A stretch of DNA of 64,000 bases from Dendrolimus kikuchii (taxonomy: Eukaryota; Arthropoda; Insecta; Lepidoptera; Lasiocampidae). The notes beneath the pieces are model-generated. The model did no database searches. It saw nothing but the letters and a program-made list of their open reading frames with translations, and was not told the DNA's origin. Positions 1 to 11,226 of this stretch are shown here, in pieces; within the stretch, counting starts at the first letter, position 1; the number at the start of each line of letters is the position of its first letter. The stretch covers positions 9,551,388 to 9,615,387 of the forward strand of contig CM034406.1 of assembly GCA_019925095.2 (NCBI GenBank), written 5' to 3'. The position numbers were made by a program, and so were the translations under genes.

Positions 1-452
1 AACCTAATTTAATTAGGTATTAAAAATGTATTGCATTTAGTTTGAAAAACTATAGAACTTAATAAAAAAATATTTTTATGAAGACACAATGTTTACCGTC
101 TTAACGTTACGCTTACTTTGCTAGGTCAATTAAAAAAAATTAACGTTACTAATAATTGTAAGTGGAGATGCAAATAAAATTATTTACTGACAACTTCAAG
201 AACTACTGACTATTTCTAGGGCATCTAGAGAGTTGCTAAACTACAACTACAGGGATCAGCAAAGTGCTTACTGTCTACTATAACAAACTTTACTTTTAAT
301 GGTCTTTCTAGACTGATGATGTGAATGCTATATGATGGATATGACGGTTAAAAAAAGTTGCTCACTTAAAACTGGACGAAACATAAAGGCAAGCATCGAC
401 TACAACATATATCTTATATGTATGTATATACCTATACTGTCTAATAACATAC
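1..452 (-). other. SGSM intron, left window edge
   Basis: AT-rich sequence downstream of the last visible SGSM exon. I see no SGSM motif, element end or other open frame of note here. Confidence 0.6.
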
Positions 453-577
453 CTTTTATCAATTCCTTCATTTTCTGCATACCCATTCATTAGTTGGTTT
501 GGCGTCCACTTTATAACTAGACCAGCTGCTGTATGATGAAGACTCAAGTAACCCGGCATAGGTTCTTCTACGTCTTT
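453..577 (-). CDS. SGSM1/2: SGSM1/2 homolog, internal exon (start of PH-like Rab-binding domain)
   Basis: Acceptor caattattgtag; donor GATAAAAG|gtatgt. It is 125 bp, 41 codons plus two bases. It reads KDVEEPMPGYLSLHHTA, then VIKWTPNQLMNG. In vertebrate SGSM1/2 the matching stretch is PGYLSLHQTA followed by LKWTPNQLMNG, the opening strands of the PH-like domain that binds Rab GTPases. It begins in phase 0, directly joining the VQP end of the 1605-1711 exon, so five exons form one uninterrupted reading frame. The remaining PH-like exons and the C-terminal TBC (Rab-GAP) domain must lie left of base 1; no further exon is visible in 1-452. Confidence 0.94.
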
Positions 578-1604
578 CTACAATAATTGCCACATCTTAT
601 AATTACATTCTGAATAACATGATCTCTTATATACAACGATATATACGTAAATGAAAAATTATTTGGATGTTTGCTTGTTTTTTGTGAATGTGATGATTAA
701 CTGAATGGAAATAAACTGGTTATTATGAAATATGTTATATATATATAGATGAGTTACATAACGTGAAGGGTCGTGGAATACTTGGCATCTCAGACTCATA
801 TATTGCTATTACCTATCATCCATGCGGTGGTGTTTCGGCCTGTCTGAAATAGATCGAATATTTCTGGACAAAATAAGTTACTCGTTTATAAACTACATGT
901 GAGACATGATCGTCTTAGAAATCAGCTCTAATTTTAACAATACTAGCGGCCGTTTCAACTAAAATCGATTTATACAGTACCTTTCGATTTCAGAAATCAA
1001 AATAGTTTCCTCAGGACAAGAAGTTGAAGTATACCCAAGTGAAACCGTCTAGAAACCTCTAGCGATTTATATTATAAATTCCTATATAAGCCCTATTTCG
1101 TATTATAGTATTTTAGTTTCTGGCATCTTAATTATGCTAGGTTTTTTCGATGTTCGGATGTTGAACATTTCCTAAACAGAAGTAATGTGTTCTCGACGCT
1201 CTTGTTGGATACATAGGCAATAATGCCCTTTTTTTAATAGGTGGGCTATTTGTTTCAATGCCTGCCTTTGGTAATACAAATCGTGGGACTGATAAATCAC
1301 TACTTCTAACAGTAGGTATTACGTTAGTCATGTCAATACCATGCATCAAATCACTTAAAAACTAACATGTAAAAAATAAGATGATGTTTTACATTAATAT
1401 TAATTTAATCAGGTAATTTATTCGTTGATTAATTAATGTCATAATGGCCAGGCGTCATTACAATTTCCTGTATTGTACGTCCGAAAGGACAAACTGTCGT
1501 TCCAACAAAGAACTCAATACCTTTGTAATTTTATGTTTGTGACAGTTTATACAATAAATGTTATTCTATCCTATTCTATAAATTCAATTCCCATTTTTAC
1601 TTAC
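578..1604 (-). other. SGSM intron
   Basis: AT-rich intron between exons 1605-1711 and 453-577. A 70-codon open frame on the minus strand (1137-1349) matches no SGSM segment and has no convincing splice sites; the flanking exons already join in phase without it. No element ends recognised. Confidence 0.6.
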
Positions 1605-1711
1605 CGGCTGTACCCGTACATTATTTTTTCCATACAGAAGAGCTGCAGTGGAGTTTTGATGTAAACTTTCGACATAATCCTTTGCAGTAGACCCAACAGG
1701 TTTCCCCGTAC
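1605..1711 (-). CDS. SGSM1/2: SGSM1/2 homolog, internal exon (DYVESLHQNS motif)
   Basis: Acceptor gtatattgctcag; donor CAGCCG|gtaagt. It is 107 bp: two leading bases plus 35 codons. The peptide includes STAKDYVESLHQNS and LLYGKNNVRVQP, matching the SGSM block ARDYVESLHQNSRxxLLYGKNxVLVQP that links the RUN region to the PH-like Rab-binding domain. It enters in phase +1, completing the Gly codon opened by the previous exon, and leaves in phase 0. Residue variation (TAA for the usual basic triplet, VRV for VLV) is modest, and no stop or frameshift is present. The frame is hidden from simple ATG-based ORF calling because it has no internal Met and is short. Confidence 0.93.
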
Positions 1712-2758
1712 CTGAGCAATATACAGTGTCAAACATTTTAAGTGGAACTTCTTTTGACAGGGTAGTAAAAATAGATTACCCTGTGCTCACCTACAAATAT
1801 GCTTAACATAATTAGTGTGTACGTGTATATGTGAAAATGTGTACGACTCAGTAATAAGCCAAAGTTTCAAATTTATTATGAACAGATCCGAACTTTTTTA
1901 ATATATGTTAGAAGGCTAAGCCTTAGCCTTCGCTTTTTTTATAACCACCTAAAATTCACTTTATATCTCAAAAAAATAAATAAATGCGTCCAATACGGCA
2001 CCCTTTCTTCCGCGTTTACACATTTGATACACACTTTAATATTTATTTGTCATGCTATTCTAATTGATTACTAAGAATTGAATTTAAATTGAGGAATTGA
2101 ATTAATGATGATAAATTTATATGATTGAATGTCATTCCTCTCAAACATTTGGCCGTTTTGTTAATTAAAACAATTTTTTTAAACTAAATCAATTTATTTT
2201 GACAGTCCCTTGTTATAATTAAACATCAAAATTTAAAAAGAAACTACCAAGACTTTCAATTATACCTACTTGATTTGGTTCAAAAATAGGCTTTAAAAAA
2301 TAATAAAATATTAAAAACGAAGCGATCGAACGATCTGTTGCGCCATTTACGTCCGGTTCCTATATTTTAGTAACCGTTACTGATTAAAATTTGTCATAAG
2401 CTCCATACAAGTATTAACAAATTTCTACCAATGGAAAGGCAAGTGAATGAAAACAGTAAGATATACCTAAGAACCGACCATTAGTGAGATGGAAAAAATG
2501 CGTCCAGAAGCTACATTTCTTACTGGACGATTGTCATTCTCTCTGCTTCTCTGTTCTTCTTCCATGATGATTACAGTTTCAAATATGTTGTGTTGAAATA
2601 AACGTATTCATGTTTCATACAACCTATATATACTCTAGGAATTTTATGTAAGACTTCGCAAAAGTTGCTCAAAGGAATTATGAACTTCAGCGTAAGCCGA
2701 CCAGGACTGAAACTTTCACTATATACAAACATTTTTGAACTTTGTTCCAAAGATTCAC
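1712..2758 (-). other. SGSM intron
   Basis: AT-rich intron sequence. A near-palindromic stretch at about 1910-1935 (aggctaagccttagcctt) is the only local feature noticed. Confidence 0.6.
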
Positions 2759-2876
2759 CTGTATTACTACTTGAAGCGTCGTCTGAGGAGGCGTTCAAAC
2801 TTCTCTTGAAGTTAAGTATCGGCCTTCGGACAGACGGAGGGGTGGTTGTTCCGGCGGACATCCTGTGTCTTTGTAC
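2759..2876 (-). CDS. SGSM1/2: SGSM1/2 homolog, internal exon (post-RUN linker)
   Basis: Acceptor cacattttctag; donor AATACAG|gtgaat. It is 118 bp, 39 codons plus one base. It reads VQRHRMSAGTTTPPSVRRP, then a Ser-rich stretch (NASSDDASSSNTG). VQRHR is the conserved continuation of the ADEL motif that ends the previous exon; in vertebrate SGSM proteins ADELVQRHRI is contiguous and is followed by a basic, Pro- and Ser-rich linker (xxRPAL, SSGS). The last base G joins GT of the next exon as a Gly codon, so phase is kept. The frame stays open past the donor to 2571, but that extension has no family resemblance and is read as intron. Confidence 0.92.
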
Positions 2877-3248
2877 CTAGAAAATGTGAATCGAATTACA
2901 ATAGACTATTATCGTTTTGTAGCTGTAAAGATTCTTTCTAGGAATGTTTATTTTACTTGTGTTTTATGGGTACCAGCTGCAGCTCCCTCATCGTTCGCGG
3001 GTCAACTACTGTATTCAAATCTGAACTTTGCAAGATATCCAAATCATGGAAGAAGAATCCAAAAGTTATAACATCTATGAAAACTAAAGATAAAATTGCT
3101 GCGTTAATGCCTAAACTCTTCATTGAACCGTTTCGAAGACTATTCTTCAGAGCAGACAAAAATTATAAAAGCGATCGTTTATGATGATAATGGTTGGGCG
3201 TCGTATTAAATAGGAGGTTAATTTTGACAGCTATAATAATAATAATTA

Positions 3249-3866
3249 TAACCCGTAGGGGGGCTTTGTGGCGAAGCCTTAGGTGGGTAGCGACACCTCG
3301 TACCTGACTCCGGAGGCCAAAGCAAACCCCACCTCCGTGCTTGCCTTAACCAGCCGGCACGGAGTGGAGATCGCTAGAGCTAAGACTCAAGCTCCAGGGG
3401 TGGAAGTGATAAATGGCATCACGTCAGAAGTAGCTTCGGTGAACCTGCAGCCCACCTCTCTACACCCCTTAGCCACTCACACCCATGTTGCCCCTGTCTT
3501 TATGGCATTTTTTGGGGCCCATGCAGGGAGTAGCGAGTCGCCGTCTGTCTATTTTTCCATGTTCCCCGAACATTGCGACGGGCAGACGCCATAGTCCCCA
3601 TATTCCCAGACTCCTAGTACCACTAGCAGTTCACCTCAATAGCCCGGTACTTTTGTCCTACACTGGCCGGGGCTTGTCCTTGGGTGCATTACTATATGGT
3701 GTAGACATAGATAATCGCCAGTCAGTGTCACGCCACATTTACATTAAATTTGTCAAGAGGCCTCTACCTGTTGACCTTCCCATGGCCCCACGCAAGCCCT
3801 CCAAAATCCCGAGCCATTTTTATGGTCCCTGATCTTAGAGACATACAAATAATAATAATAATTCAT
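3249..3866 (+). repeat. GC-richer interspersed repeat, probably 5'-truncated LINE 3' end with TAA tail
   Basis: A block of about 600 bp, clearly more GC-rich than the flanking intron, starting at cccgtaggggggctt and ending in (ATA)n. The left flank (3233-3248) and right end (about 3847-3866) both show AATAATAATAATT, as expected if a TAA-tailed element duplicated an AT-rich target. No reverse transcriptase motif remains, so it would be a 3' untranslated piece. TAA tails are typical of I/R1-type LINEs; the assignment is inference. Confidence 0.45.
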
Positions 3867-4698
3867 TTAATTCAGAAAATTGAGATTTTCCATATTATAC
3901 AATTTAATTTTCATTTCCATATTATCTTATCATTATACACACGGCACAACAATAACGTAATAAAACAAATACTCGCGTCACTACAATTATTAGCAAAATT
4001 CTACTCCACGGCGTCAAAGACACATGCATACGAAAATCACTTCCAAGTATATACTCGACCACCGGGTCGCGAGGCTGCAGAAAACAAAGAAACACATGCA
4101 TATTTAAATGGGTGTGCAGTTGCAGCCATTTATGTAGCAGCGGCGAGTCCCATAGATTTACATAAAGCCTGAGCATGCTGATGGTGCTGCATCGGACACG
4201 GGCTAGTAGGGATGCGCATCTCTAATGATGGCCGCAAAGTCATCGATTCGCGCTTCTGCGAACATCCCTGACACGCTGCACTGCCACGTCTGCCCCAACA
4301 ACACCCCAGCCCATTGTTATACTGGACATGTAGATCGCTGTATGCCCGCTGTGTATAAGGTAACTGACCCACAGACTACACGTGTAAAAGGACTGACAGT
4401 ATGTATGTTCGGAAAAGCGCCTTCTTTGCCTCTTGCGTACAGCGTGCGAACCTGCGGGTCCGCGTGTTACCTTCCCGGTCTATATCACAATCAGCCTTTA
4501 AGTCTTCGGTGACCCAATACCCCAAATACCTAAACTAAAACTATCTAATCTTCGTTCTACTTTATAATAATTTAAAAATTTGCCTCGGAATGAAAACCTA
4601 AATACAAAATACTCATTACCGTATTAAAGCCATTACGTACTGTAATACTTGCAACAACTCAGAAGGGTTTATGGTAATAAAAGAACAGCAACTAGTCA
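3867..4698. repeat. Unassigned intronic sequence with a GC-richer block (about 3990-4520)
   Basis: About 3990-4520 contrasts with its AT-rich surroundings. Open frames on both strands lack recognisable domains, and no TSD or terminal repeat was found. It may be decayed transposon sequence continuing the debris at 3.2-3.9 kb. Confidence 0.3.
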
Positions 4699-5875
4699 TC
4701 CCTATTAATATTATAAATGCGAAAGTAACTCTGTCTGTCTGTCTGTCTGTTCCGTTTTAACGGAAAAACTACGGGACCAATTTGGCTGAAACTCAGTATT
4801 TATATATTTTCGATGCCGAGGATGAACATAGGATACTTTTTATCCCGAAAAATGGGACAGTTTCCGGAATAAAAATATATTTGTCTGTTTGTTTGTTATG
4901 CTTTTACGGAAACTACTGGACAGATTTGGCTGAAAATCGGTATATATGTAATTTTCATACCGAAGGTGGACAAGGGATATTTTTCATCCCGGATAATGGG
5001 ATAGATTTATGTAAAGGTTATCCCAAAAGTGGGATAGGTTTTGGTTGGTTTTGTGATTTGCCATTTTCGTCATTTTGGTTATTTTGTCCTTTTTGCTCCT
5101 TTTCTCCTTTTTGGTCTTTTTATCCTTTTTGCTCTTTTTATCCTTTTTTGACCTTTCTGCTATTTCTGTCCTTTTTGCCCTTTATTGTCCATTTTGCTCT
5201 TTTTGCTCTTTTTTGTCCTTATTGTCCATTTTGCTCTTTTTCTGTTTTTGTTCTTTTTGCTCTTTTGTCCTTATTGTCCTTTTTGCTCTTTTTGGTCTTT
5301 TTGCTCTTTTTTGTCTTTTTTGCTTTTTTGCTGTTTTTGCTCTTTTACACTTTTTGCTCTTTTTGTCATTTTTATCCATTTTGATCTTTTTTCTCCTTTG
5401 ATCCTTTTGCTCTTTTTGTTTTGTCCTTTTAGCTCTTTTTGTTCTTTTGCTGTTTTTGTCCTTTTTGACATTTTTATAGTTTTCATTGACGGGGGATAAA
5501 TAAATAAAACTAGGACGGTTTGAAATAGAGGATAAAAGTTTGGATGAGACCAATCATTTCCTCAAGTTCATAGATATAAAAATTCATCGTCTATAAAAAT
5601 GCGATAGTAACTCCATATATCTTTCTGTTAAGTTTTTGGAAAACACTGGGAATACTAGATCGTTTTTATTGTAATTTTGTTTAAATGTAGTTTTAATGCC
5701 GAAAATGGACATATATACTCATGCCAGGAGATCGGATAGTTTGCGATATAAAATTAAGTGAATTTTTCGGGTGCAAATGGCACTAACATAAAAATGTTGT
5801 ACAATGTAACCTGTATTTAAAGAAGAAGCAGGAACTAGAGTTTACCCCGCGGCGCAGCCGCGGGGTAAACTCTAG
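4699..5875 (+). mobile_element. Non-autonomous Helitron, copy 1
   Basis: Starts TCCCTATTAATATTATAAATG after an A and ends ...CTCTAG before a T, the A|T insertion preference and TC...CTRR ends of Helitrons. The 3' end is a perfect palindrome with 20-bp arms (5834-5853 and 5857-5876, spacer gca) that includes the CTAG. A second copy at 13441-14356 shares both ends and most of the interior. There is no Rep/helicase coding capacity, so it must be mobilised in trans. A (TCTG)n microsatellite lies near the 5' end and a T-rich minisatellite in the middle. Length 1177 bp. Confidence 0.8.
5075..5475 (+). repeat. T-rich 9-bp minisatellite inside Helitron copy 1
   Basis: Degenerate tandem array of units like TTTTTGCTC and TTTTTGTCC. 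It creates long spurious open frames (Phe/Cys/Leu/Ser-rich on plus, Lys-rich on minus) that should not be annotated as proteins. The sister Helitron at 13.8-13.97 kb has a much shorter array of the same unit, so the array has expanded or contracted since the copies diverged. Confidence 0.9.
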
Positions 5876-6612
5876 TATATTTATAATCAGAGAACCTTAC
5901 GGTTTTAACACATTAAATACACTAACTCTTCACCCTCTACAAGCATTTTTAGAACACCTCGCCATACCTCCAACAATTTTACAGTATACGAAATTAGCAA
6001 ATTGGCACAACCGATAGCGAATTGAAGTCATTGATAAACTATTTTAATTAAAGGGTTATGAATGACAAGAATTTAATATATTGGTTTGGAAATTTTAGAC
6101 AAGATTTTAAATAAGATATTATATAAAATAATATACTTAAAGTTTTATAAGTAATAAAATAAACTAAACACAGTATAAATCTATCGCGTCTGCCAACATG
6201 AAAATAAAATGTAGTGAATACCGTCTATATACCTACAATTGAGAGATTTTGAATTGTAATCTGTGCATAATTATTACATATTAGAGATAAACATTCCTAC
6301 ATAAAATTATGTTAAAGTATAGAGAACTGCTTACTCTATACAAAACAAGCGCTAATCACCGAATAAATAAAAATATAACATTATTATTCAATTAAGGAAA
6401 TGGCGGATTGTATCGTTTAGAAATAAGAGGGTACATAACAAAATTAATTATTAACTTTAAAAAGAAACATGAAAAGAACAACTATGGTACTAAATAACCG
6501 TAACACCACACAGAATTACTAGATTTCATCATTTTAATAATATTATACAAAGAAGCCTATCATATAATGACTTTTGAATCTATTGTCTAGCAACATTTAT
6601 TTGTTTAAGTTA
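5876..6612. other. AT-rich intron, nothing recognised
   Basis: Very AT-rich sequence with no open frame, terminal repeat or element tail that I can support. Confidence 0.5.
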
Positions 6613-6850
6613 TTAGTCGTGTTTCGTGCGATGTGTGAGAGATTCGATGGCCTACTTTCCCCTCCCCTTACCCTGTTTTCCTTATCCCTTCCCTGTATTT
6701 CAATCTCATATAATTATTATAGTATTCTCTTTATCCTTTACTAAACGCTGGCAATACGTGGACTTCACCCCTGGTGTTGCAATCGTCTATGGGCGATGGT
6801 CACCTCTTTCCATTAACTGGGAATTCTGCCTGTTCCTTAGTTTCACAATC
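6613..6850 (+). mobile_element. SINE-like element (S2 family) with CCCTATCCC-type low-complexity core
   Basis: Shares its head (TTAGTCGTGTTTCGTRYGAT...GAGAG) with copies at 35924-36192 and 32530-33095 (minus), then a C/T-rich core, then GGCAATACGTGGACTTCACC and a tail resembling GTCTATGGGCGATGGTAACC, the tail shared with the other SINEs and a LINE here. Degenerate; the poly(A) is lost. Confidence 0.65.
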
Positions 6851-7036
6851 ACAAATAAAATGGACCTGAGATCCTGAAGCGGCCGCTTTCGCAGATTCGT
6901 ATGACGAACATAACAAGTATCAAAAATAAAGTGGAAATTTATGCTACGTCTGACAACTATCTAGACACGTGTCAATTTCACTAAGCGATTTTGCAAAGGC
7001 CGCCGCTTCAGGCCTTCAGTTAACATTGTTACTCAC

Positions 7037-7256
7037 CAACTCGTCGGCAGGCGGATCCGTCCAAAAGCAAGTTGGTGCTTTTGCTTTAGAATATTCTAAA
7101 GCACAAGGGCCCACGAGTAAAGAGCTGAGGATACTGCCGTAGTCCGGATCAGCCACTAAGGCGTCCCTCTCGTAGTAACGGTTTGCGTTCGTCACTAGGT
7201 GTTCTATAATCTTCGCCAGCTGACGTTCGAAGAGTGCTATTCGAATCCAAAGATAC
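7037..7256 (-). CDS. SGSM1/2: SGSM1/2 homolog, internal exon (RUN-domain core)
   Basis: Strongest host exon. Acceptor ccttattcatgcag; donor GACGAGTTG|gtgagt. It is 220 bp, one leading base plus 73 codons, reading YLWIRIALFERQLAKIIEHL, then a YYERDALVADPDYG segment, LLVGPCALEYSK and FWTDPPADEL. These motifs are diagnostic of the SGSM1/SGSM2 RUN region, where vertebrate proteins have HLWIRTALFEK, YYEKEALL, LLVGPCALEYTK and HFWTDPSADEL at the same spacing. RUN domains bind small GTPases (Rab/Rap). The preceding exon is about 29 kb upstream at 36.3 kb; the following exon starts in phase 0 at 2876. A SINE starts about 105 bp upstream of the acceptor. An apparent open frame runs on into that SINE, but the acceptor and the family alignment place the boundary at 7256. 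Confidence 0.95.
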
Positions 7257-7361
7257 CTGCATGAATAAGGATTATTTTTTAATTTTGGTCCAACGTGCAA
7301 CTGCGGCCAGCGTATTGTCTTATCGCCGACCGTGATCTGAGATTTTATCCGTAAAGTAACT

Positions 7362-7683
7362 ACCCGTGCAGGAACGGAGAAAGAATACAATTTCCTGCGG
7401 CCCGGCGGCCTGTCGTAAGAGGCGACTAAACAACCCACAGCCAAGGTGGTAGAGTATTTGCTCGACTGGATGGCGACCACCCCTGGTCTAGAGTATGCCG
7501 CCATAACAACCTTGTGTTGTGTTCCGGCATTAGTGACCAGGTTCCAGTCTCCTTTAAGAGAGCAGCAGCGCATTTGTAGCACCTTTGTTGTTGCAAATGT
7601 CCATAGGCGATGGTAACCGCTTTCCATCTAGTGGGCCGTCTGCCTGTCTGCAGAACTCCTGCAATAAAAAAAAAAAAAAAAAA
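7362..7683 (+). mobile_element. SINE, S1 family (Bm1-like tail), near full length
   Basis: Begins near CCCGTGCAGGAACGGAGAAA and ends ...GTCTGCCTGTCTGCAGAACTCCTGCAAT followed by A18. It aligns over its length with the minus-strand copy at 44631-44940. The tail ATGTCCATAGGCGATGGTAACC resembles the 3' end of the Bombyx Bm1 SINE. It lies in the SGSM intron and starts about 105 bp upstream of the acceptor of exon 7037-7256. Confidence 0.8.
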
Positions 7684-8192
7684 CAAAAAACTTTTATTTC
7701 TCTTATTATAATAAGATATAATAATCTATTCCAATAAATAATCAAACTTGTAGGAAACCTAAATAAATACTGGATGCATTGTTTTAAAATTAAATATTAT
7801 ACGTTTCATACATAACATTAGTAGTTGCAATGGCAACTACTAAATAATGCAATGGCATTATATGTACTTTGAAGTCTTTGCAGTGTTTCTTTATACTACA
7901 CGCATAAACCACCATATTATACTCTGCTGGATCTGAACAGGGCACAATACGTTGTATATAATATAACAACGGTACCTAATCGTAAACTCCGACGAATAAA
8001 AGTAGTGTACACGGAGACTCGTGAAAAAAAGCGTCAAAGCGAAGTATTTTTTGCAAAATTATGTGCATAGACTTACGAATATGTAGTATACACGTGCTGA
8101 CGACTGTATGACTAATTAGTAATGTATTCACTAAAATTATTCTACCTTTATCTGCAGTAATGCGATTATTTAATACTAAATTCTAATAACGC

Positions 8193-8194
<2 letters not shown>

Positions 8195-8226
<32 letters not shown>

Positions 8227-8460
8227 TGCAGGAGTTCAGCAGACAGGCAGACGGCCCACTTGATGGAAAGCGGTTACCATCGCCTATGGACATTTGCAAC
8301 ACCGAAGGTGCTACAAATGCGCTGCTGCTCTCTTAATGGTCACTGGAACCTAGTCACTAATGCCGGAACACAACTCAAGGTTGTTATGGCGACATACTTT
8401 AGACGAGGGGTGGTAGCCATCCAGTCGGGCAAACGCCCTACCACCTGGCACTGTGGCATG
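8195..8460 (-). mobile_element. SINE, S1 family, 5'-truncated
   Basis: Minus-strand copy starting with T30 (the poly-A tail) at 8195-8224, then the S1 tail ATTGCAGGAGTTCAGCAGACAG. It lacks the CCGTGCAGG head found at 7362 and 44940. Homology stops near 8460. Confidence 0.75.
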
Positions 8461-9242
8461 ATCGGTTTTATTATTCCAAAATCGGCTTCCTTTAGCCGGC
8501 TTTACTATGAGAAATCGGGGCTTTAGTCGTCTGATATCATAAATTACCATTTTCAAATATTTTGACTGCCAGTCTATTTGAAAGTTTGTCTTGACTACGC
8601 TTCAAATCAATTCAACGGATTTCAAATAAAATACAAGGGATTAAAAGAAGAATATGTTGTGTATATAATTCCGTTTCTTACAGTGTACAGAAGATAACAA
8701 TAGTCAAAATTCCGCATAAACGAAATAAATAGCAGACATAGCTAGTTTGATAATAAAACCGATGCAGAAAAACAACAAAGTGTAGGTTTACTGTACTACT
8801 TAGTAACAATGTTACTACTATTTACGTGCATTCAGTACAGTCTGACCCTCACATGCCATACGCGTCGTGAACAAGCTTTTCCAGTACCGCTATTTGTTTC
8901 ATTTATGTTGCAGGAAGTTGCATAACGTGTGCGTAATTTATACACGGTGTCTGTTGTTATGTAAAATTAAGAAGAGTGATGTTCAATGAATTATTTATAT
9001 TATATGAAAGTCAACAGTAACATTAAATGTGTAAATAATGTTGGTGAAGTATTTTTGGATGGTTTTTCATTTGTATCCCTCTTCACGATCGAGCATATAT
9101 GATTTTTTAAATTTGACATATACACACTTTATTATAGTTAGGCACATATAACGATCGTGGTTGATGACCAATTATCTCGATAAATGCGAGGACAACGGCT
9201 TATATAACAAATTTGTCCTACGATTAGTTCGTGTATATAATA
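8461..9242. other. AT-rich intron, nothing recognised
   Basis: No gene, RNA or element ends seen apart from short AT-rich runs. Confidence 0.5.
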
Positions 9243-9305
9243 CACATACATCCATACATAACTTCACGCCAGTTCCCTTGCGGGGTAGGCACGAACAACA
9301 GATAC
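9243..9305 (-). mobile_element. LINE 3'-end stub with ATGT-type tail
   Basis: The minus strand reads ...TACCCCGCAAGGGAACTGGC GTGAAGTTATGTATGGATG, the same 3' end found at 48811-48995 (+), 50676-51010 (-) and 55785-55899 (+). Only about 60 bp remain, a heavily 5'-truncated insertion. Confidence 0.6.
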
Positions 9306-9364
9306 CGTGTATATAATAACTAAGTAAAAATCTTATTATAACGCACAGTATACCAAACACACTG

Positions 9365-9595
9365 GTCTAAGGCAGATTGACAAGTTTCATACATCGATTA
9401 TCTCGAAGTTCAGGTTTCATCACGATATTTACCTTCATGGCCAGCATATGATAATTGTAACAATACACACATTGGGTCAGAAAAATTGCCTAAGCATGAC
9501 TAAGCGATGCATGCTTCCCGGCCAGTATTCTAATCCTCGTCATTAGACTCATAAGCGGGTGAGTTAACCAGTAAGCTACCATGAAATGACATAGT
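9365..9595 (-). mobile_element. tRNA-headed SINE, degenerate copy
   Basis: The minus strand has a tRNA-like head (TGGTAGCTTACTGGTTAACTC, box A-like) and a decayed box B region, followed by GGCCGGGAAGCATGC and CTGACCCAATGTGTGTATTGTTACAATT, matching the copy at 22440-22730. Confidence 0.6.
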
Positions 9596-10911
9596 AGTTT
9601 TTCATTCACAAACTATTCATAATAAATAAAAATAATAGGATACCTACGACAAATATTTATGGACAAAATTAGGTCAATGATTACGCAGTTACTCCTATTT
9701 ACGAGGCGTCCAATATAACAAGACAGAAATCCAATTGAAATATTCTGATTATGATGTTATTACGACAGGCATAAAAGTGAAAGTAAAGAAGGCACTGACT
9801 AACGCCTACACTCTTGAGGAAAACCTGAAAAAGCTTCTTTATAACAACGCTATAAGACTGATAGATGTTATAGTAAAAACAGTTACGTAGAAACATCAGC
9901 ACATCAAATGATGTTATAAACCAAACAATCTAGTAAAGACGACCGTTAGAAAGGTGGAATACAAGCTTTATGATTCTTCACTGTCGTCCTTCAATGTTTA
10001 CACCTTTTCGAAGGCTGTCTCATGGCCGGATCCTACACCTTACCGAATGTTCATTTGCTTTATTATCGGTTAAATTTCGAGATAAGCTCCATACAAGTAA
10101 TATCAAAATTCAACCGATGGTAAGGCAAGTGATCGAATAGTCAGATATAGGAACCGACTATTTGTGTTTTGTAAGCCTACGTTTGGTTAGCTAACACCTG
10201 AACAGTCTTTGCTGGAACATACAACTATCGCTTGTATAGGTATAGGACATCCTTGCTACGCAGTCACTCACAGCATGGAAAAGATAGAATTCTTCTATAT
10301 TCACAGACAATTTTTTTTTCATAGTTATATAGGTTTGCGTTTGACCGTTGATTAAAAGACGCGGTCTAAGGTGGAGAAGCCCTGACTTAGATGATACCTA
10401 TTAACTGGGATTTGAAGACTCCCAGATTAATATTTATCAGGAAAAACTGATAGGACCGTCTTTATCCAAGGTGCAAGGTGTCCGTGGCATCCAAGCACGA
10501 GACCTAAGGACTAATTGATTGAGTTCAATAAAAAGTTTTTGTAGCATGACTTTTCAAGATCTAATCTTAGGACATGTTATATCTCAATGGATCTAATTAA
10601 TGATACGCGAAGTCAAAAACCATTGATATAAATGCAGTAGCACCTGTGATAAATGATTTTTACATACAAAGAGAGACAAACGGATAGACATGACGCATAG
10701 GGTCCGTTTTTCTCAAATGGCTAGGGATCCTTAAAAATGAAACAGAAATTAATTTTTATTGTTATGTATGATTTTCGGACCTCGGCGCCCGGTACGCTCA
10801 TGACTGCCCCGAAAATAATACAACAAATTGTACCTTCTTTAGCTTAATTCTTAGCAGTGCGCATCAGAAAAGTGGAAGCAAAATTTTTCGTTCTGTCAGT
10901 TAAGTATTGGA
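9596..10911. other. Intron, nothing recognised
   Basis: AT-rich sequence. One stretch (about 10080-10180: aagctccatacaagtaatatcaa and nearby) resembles 2400-2480 (aagctccatacaagtattaacaa), suggesting an old dispersed repeat, but its ends cannot be set. Confidence 0.4.
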
Positions 10912-10923
10912 CTGTTATCATAA

Positions 10924-11226
10924 CTAACTAACTAACTGCTGCGGCTCAACGACCCAAAATGAGTTCTGGCCTCCGAAATGAGAATACTCCACTTCTTCCT
11001 GTTCAGCGCTGTCTTCTGCCAGTCATCGGCATGAAGCTCGCGCAAATCAGCCTCCACTACGTCACTCCAGCGATATCTGGGCCGACCAACTGGTCGCCGT
11101 CCCGTTGGTCTGCCCAGATAGGTTCTTTTCACCGCGCGATCCTCCCTCATTCTATATAGGTGGCCAAGGCAGCGCAAGCGATGTGCCTTGCTCTCGCCTA
11201 TTATATTAGACTCATCCACCAGTTAT
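10924..11226 (-). mobile_element. 5'-truncated LINE 3' end (RTE/L2-like) with TAAC tail and 12-bp TSD
   Basis: Flanked by perfect 12-bp direct repeats CTGTTATCATAA (10912-10923 and 11227-11238). The minus strand codes the end of ORF2: RLRCLGHLYRM, GRRPVGRPRYRW, EADLRELHADDW and a terminus HFGSLSRSS, typical of the C-terminal tail of RTE/L2-like reverse transcriptases. The frame runs straight into a (GTTA)n tail. Dead on arrival at about 300 bp but uninterrupted, so fairly recent. Confidence 0.85.

Noticed and set aside
1137..1349. 70-codon minus frame as an extra SGSM exon
   Set aside because: The flanking exons join in phase without it and it matches no known SGSM segment.
2571..2758. Continuation of the 2759-2876 exon frame to a stop
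   Set aside because: A good donor lies at 2757-2758, the next exon joins in phase, and the extension has no family similarity.
4782..5553. Long open frames (200, 123, 108 and 104 codons) with Phe/Cys/Leu-rich or Lys-rich translations, resembling membrane or nuclear proteins
   Set aside because: They are translations of the T-rich 9-bp minisatellite in a Helitron; the same stretch is open in several frames on both strands.
7257..7627. Extension of the SGSM exon frame upstream to give a 203-codon protein
   Set aside because: The extension reads through the splice acceptor at 7257-7258 into a SINE; the family motif starts at 7256 and phase fits the exon at 36267.
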